Of a stretch of 64,000 bases of DNA, positions 62,090 through 64,000 are shown in pieces (position 1 is the first letter of the stretch; each line of letters starts with the position of its first letter). Source of the stretch: Pseudovibrio sp. Alg231-02. Its GTDB lineage: Bacteria; Pseudomonadota; Alphaproteobacteria; Rhizobiales; Stappiaceae. The position numbers were made by a program, and so were the translations under genes. The notes beneath the pieces were generated by a model, which saw nothing but the letters and a program-made list of their open reading frames with translations, was not told where the DNA came from and did not search any database. The stretch lies in NCBI RefSeq assembly GCF_900143565.1, contig NZ_FREX01000011.1:13066-77065 (forward strand). The letters run 5' to 3'.

Positions 62090-63409
62090 TTATAGGCTGC
62101 TAGGCCATCGTGTGTGTAGGTCGTCAATCTTGAACTCGTGCACGTGGCTCTTGCCTACTTTGTCGACGCCCTTTGACCAATGAGGATCATTGTCTGGCAG
62201 GTCCTCGTGGGAATGTCGCAACTTCTTTGCATCCTTGCTCGGCCACAGCAGCATTGCTGCGAAAACACTGATCCACGCCAATACTGCCATGAAGAGAAAA
62301 CTGACCGGAATGCCCAAACGAGCGCCAACCCAGCCAGCCATTGGATAACCAATCAGCCAGCATACATGGCTGAGCGCAAACTGGCTTGCAAACACTGACG
62401 GAAGATCTCCACCTCTCGCAGAGCGTCGTAAAACCCGACCAGAGGGTGTTTGTGCCGCGGAATAGCCAAGGCCCATCAGGAACCAGAGCGGAAGCAACTG
62501 CGTAAAGCTGCTCAACATAAACCCGAAGCTGAGGCAAACGGCCATGATACTGGCGCCAAGGATCATGACGCTTCTGTCTTTAAAGCGCTCCAGAACTTTA
62601 GGAAGGCTGAGCGCTGTAATCATGGAGCCTGCACCAAAACAAGCAAGAGCAATGGCAACATCATCAGCTTGCAGGCCAAACGTGCCTTGTACAATCACCA
62701 CCGTATTCACAATCACCATGGACCCGCCAGCCGCGACAGCAAGATAAACAGCAAGCATTCCGCGCAGGCGAGGGGTACTGAGATAGATACGAGTGCCTTG
62801 CGTCATGCGCTTGACTGTACGCTGGTTCTCGACAGGTTTGAGCTTTGGCAAGGTGACGGAAACGACAAGTGCTGCAGAGGCGAGGAAACCGATCACCGTA
62901 CCACCAAACAGACCATGAAAATTGATTACCAATAGCAAGCCAGCCGCGATCGTCGGGCTGAGCAGGTTCTCAAGATCATAAGCAAGGCGGCTCAAGGACA
63001 GAGCGTTGGTGTAGTCTTTCTCTTCTGGCAATACGTCAGGAATAACCGCTTGAAATGCGGGCGTAAAAGCAGCGGAAGCGGACTGCAGCACAAATATAAG
63101 CAGGTAGATTTGCCAGATCTCAGTCACAAACGGCAGCGCAAGAGCAACCGCTGCACGGATGAGATCCAGCCCCACCAGCACAGCACGTCGCGGCAACCGT
63201 TCAACAAACGCAGCTGCAATCGGGGCCAGCCCAACATAGGCAATCATCTTGATCGCAAAGGCAGTTCCAAGCACTGAACCGGCGTCTTCTCCGGCGATGT
63301 TAAACGCCAGAAGACTCAGGGCGACAGTGGCAAGACCAGTACCAAACAAGGCAATGACTTGAGCAAGAAACAGGTGGCGATAGGTTCGGTTCGCGAGTAC
63401 GGACAGCAC
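62090..63409 (-). CDS. MFS exporter with His-bearing C-terminal tail
   Basis: A 439-residue major facilitator with about twelve helices; 'LPRRAVLVGLDLIRAAVA' follows helix 2 in the family-typical place. The last 50 residues form a polar tail with 'LRHSHEDLPDNDPHWSKG' and 'KSHVHEFKIDDLHTRW', seven His in all, unusual for an MFS drug pump. It begins with GTG 63409 behind AAGGAG and follows the CsoR/RcnR-type repressor by 47 bases. Metal-efflux MFS proteins such as NreB have His-rich tails, so nickel or cobalt export is a reasonable guess. Confidence 0.8.
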   Translation of the reverse strand: MLSVLANRTYRHLFLAQVIALFGTGLATVALSLLAFNIAGEDAGSVLGTAFAIKMIAYVGLAPIAAAFVERLPRRAVLVGLDLIRAAVALALPFVTEIWQIYLLIFVLQSASAAFTPAFQAVIPDVLPEEKDYTNALSLSRLAYDLENLLSPTIAAGLLLVINFHGLFGGTVIGFLASAALVVSVTLPKLKPVENQRTVKRMTQGTRIYLSTPRLRGMLAVYLAVAAGGSMVIVNTVVIVQGTFGLQADDVAIALACFGAGSMITALSLPKVLERFKDRSVMILGASIMAVCLSFGFMLSSFTQLLPLWFLMGLGYSAAQTPSGRVLRRSARGGDLPSVFASQFALSHVCWLIGYPMAGWVGARLGIPVSFLFMAVLAWISVFAAMLLWPSKDAKKLRHSHEDLPDNDPHWSKGVDKVGKSHVHEFKIDDLHTRWPSSL

Positions 63410-63447
63410 GCGGAAACTCCTTTGGCTTCTTGTTTTCTTGAGTTGAC

Positions 63448-63465
63448 TATATCCCCCTAGAGGTA
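63448..63465. promoter_or_regulatory. Second operator-like motif, between the repressor and MFS genes
   Basis: ATATCCCCCTAG (63449-63460) is the exact reverse complement of the 12-mer before the repressor gene. It overlaps the repressor stop codon and lies about 40 bases before the MFS start, so it could control an internal promoter. Confidence 0.6.
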
Positions 63466-63735
63466 ACGGGAGATTGCTTTGAACTCTTCAATCGTCTGCT
63501 CGGAATTTGCATCCGGATTGTTGACTGTGTCGTCGAGGCAATGATCGAGATGATCGTAGATCAGGGTCTTCTTTGCCTGCATGACAGCTTTCTCAACTGC
63601 ATGAAGTTGCTGAGCTATTTCCACACATGGGCGACCATCCTCGATCATGCTGATAATGGATTTGAGGTGCCCGTCAGCGCGTTTAAGCCTATTAACAATT
63701 CCCGGATGGGACTGGTGTGTGTGCTTTTCAGTCAT
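63457..63735 (-). CDS. CsoR/RcnR-family metal-responsive repressor (DmeR-like)
   Basis: A 92-residue all-helical repressor. 'HPGIVNRLKRADGHLKSIISMIEDGRPC' (in parts) is the family core. Metal ligand candidates are His in the N-terminal 'KHTHQSH', Cys in 'GRPCVEIAQQL', and His in 'QQLHAVEKAVMQ' and 'DHLDHCL'. The C-H-H pattern plus the N-terminal His fits the RcnR/DmeR nickel/cobalt branch better than copper CsoR. Start ATG 63735 is followed upstream by a G/C-tract operator. First gene of a two-gene unit with the MFS exporter. Confidence 0.87.
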   Translation of the reverse strand: MTEKHTHQSHPGIVNRLKRADGHLKSIISMIEDGRPCVEIAQQLHAVEKAVMQAKKTLIYDHLDHCLDDTVNNPDANSEQTIEEFKAISRYL

Positions 63736-63743
63736 GTTTCACT

Positions 63744-63765
63744 ATTATCCCCCCTAGGGGGATAT
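63744..63765. promoter_or_regulatory. G/C-tract operator upstream of the CsoR/RcnR-type gene
   Basis: A run of six C, TA and five G (63749-63761) with AT-rich flanks, near-palindromic. CsoR/RcnR proteins are known to bind such G-tract inverted repeats. It contains CTAGGGGGATAT (63754-63765), found again, inverted, at 63449-63460. It lies 9 to 30 bases upstream of the repressor start. Confidence 0.7.
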
Positions 63766-63961
63766 TGCAAGCCGACTGAGTTTAACAAATGTGCAGTTAA
63801 ATCATTTGAATAACCCTTCGTGGTATCGTCCGCGACAAACGGATGGCAGCAGGGTGGCCTGAAGACCTGAGGAAACGAGGGCTTGCTCACCAATGCAGAA
63901 TGCTGAAACTGAGTTTGATTGATGGATATGCACTGCCAACAAGGCGTGCCAGGAGAATGAC
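63766..63961 (+). promoter_or_regulatory. Leader of the last, partial gene
   Basis: About 200 bases, divergent from the repressor gene, with several G- and C-rich complementary stretches around 63845-63890 (GGTG versus CACC). This could be a structured leader. It does not match a riboswitch I know. Confidence 0.3.
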
Positions 63962-64000
63962 GTGCCGGATAATTTTGTTTTTGCAGTGGACACGGATGGC
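63962..64000 (+). CDS. Start of an unidentified gene (cut by window end)
   Basis: GTG 63962 is preceded by AGGAG about seven bases upstream and opens a frame reading PDNFVFAVDTDG after the initiator, to the window end. Only 13 codons are visible, so no family can be named. An ATG four bases earlier, in another frame, is a weaker choice. Confidence 0.4.
   Translation, partial: MPDNFVFAVDTDG

Noticed and set aside
63800-63961. Cobalamin or nickel/cobalt riboswitch before the last gene
   Set aside because: I looked for the conserved segments of both classes because of the metal genes nearby, and they are not present.
1-64000. CRISPR array, insertion sequence, prophage or integrase
   Set aside because: No spaced identical repeats, transposase or integrase motifs, or terminal inverted repeats were seen; the tRNA-His gene has no adjacent integrase.

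Overview
The window looks like chromosomal DNA of a free-living, probably marine, alphaproteobacterium of the Hyphomicrobiales/Stappiaceae type. A Pseudovibrio-like organism would fit, but that is an inference. Four things point this way: a tRNA-His without the extra 5' G and with A at the discriminator position; the short rhizobial palindrome ending in GGGAACCGGTTTTCGG just before the cys operon; the gene order cysG-DUF2849-cysI-cysH-DUF934; and a PdhS-like cell-cycle kinase beside phasin genes. Base composition is moderate and even. I see no insertion sequence, phage block or CRISPR array.

Layout. 1-6.7 kb: the tail of a LysR regulator, an HI0933-family flavoprotein, a chemoreceptor with a nitrate/nitrite-sensing-type domain, an orphan TRAP binding protein with a TetR regulator, and a cold-shock protein. 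7-12.9 kb: a complete branched-chain amino acid type ABC operon on the minus strand, with a sodium/bile-acid-type symporter inserted after the binding-protein gene. 13.4-13.7 kb: a strongly structured, gene-free plus-strand stretch ending in two consecutive intrinsic terminators whose loops carry anti-Shine-Dalgarno sequences; I propose a small RNA. 13.7-20.6 kb: a rhodanese/FtrA-type regulator pair, a second flavoprotein and three glycosyltransferases. 21-26.4 kb: a thiolase, a 752-residue protein of unknown function built on an internal duplication, a RidA protein, and a LysR regulator divergent from a tiny DUF1127-like protein.

26.8-31.6 kb: the assimilatory sulfate reduction operon (siroheme synthase, sulfite reductase, APS-type CysH). 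31.7-38.6 kb: a ten-helix membrane protein, an ABC exporter, an aldehyde dehydrogenase/SDR pair and a PleD-like diguanylate cyclase. 39-45.4 kb: a polyamine block, with a glutamine-synthetase-like gamma-glutamylpolyamine synthetase divergent from potFGHI. 45.7-47 kb: a two-subunit 3-oxoacid CoA-transferase. 47-52 kb: an unknown secreted Cys-rich protein, a LysE exporter, and a ferric iron ABC system (binding protein and fused permease, no ATPase nearby) preceded by a Fur/Mur-like inverted repeat. 52-56.3 kb: a threonine-dehydratase-like enzyme and a 1080-residue PdhS-like histidine kinase. 56.8-64 kb: two phasins, tRNA-His, a secreted carboxylesterase, an OmpA-type lipoprotein, a methyltransferase, and a CsoR/RcnR-type repressor followed by an MFS exporter with a His-bearing tail. 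An identical 12-bp operator-like motif lies before each of those last two genes.

The genes describe a heterotroph taking up amino acids, polyamines, oxoacids and iron, assimilating sulfate, and storing polyhydroxyalkanoate (phasins, thiolase, CoA-transferase). The best candidates for something undescribed are the anti-SD RNA region at 13.4-13.7 kb and the duplicated unknown protein at 22.3-24.6 kb. All assignments come from reading the sequence; no database search was run.
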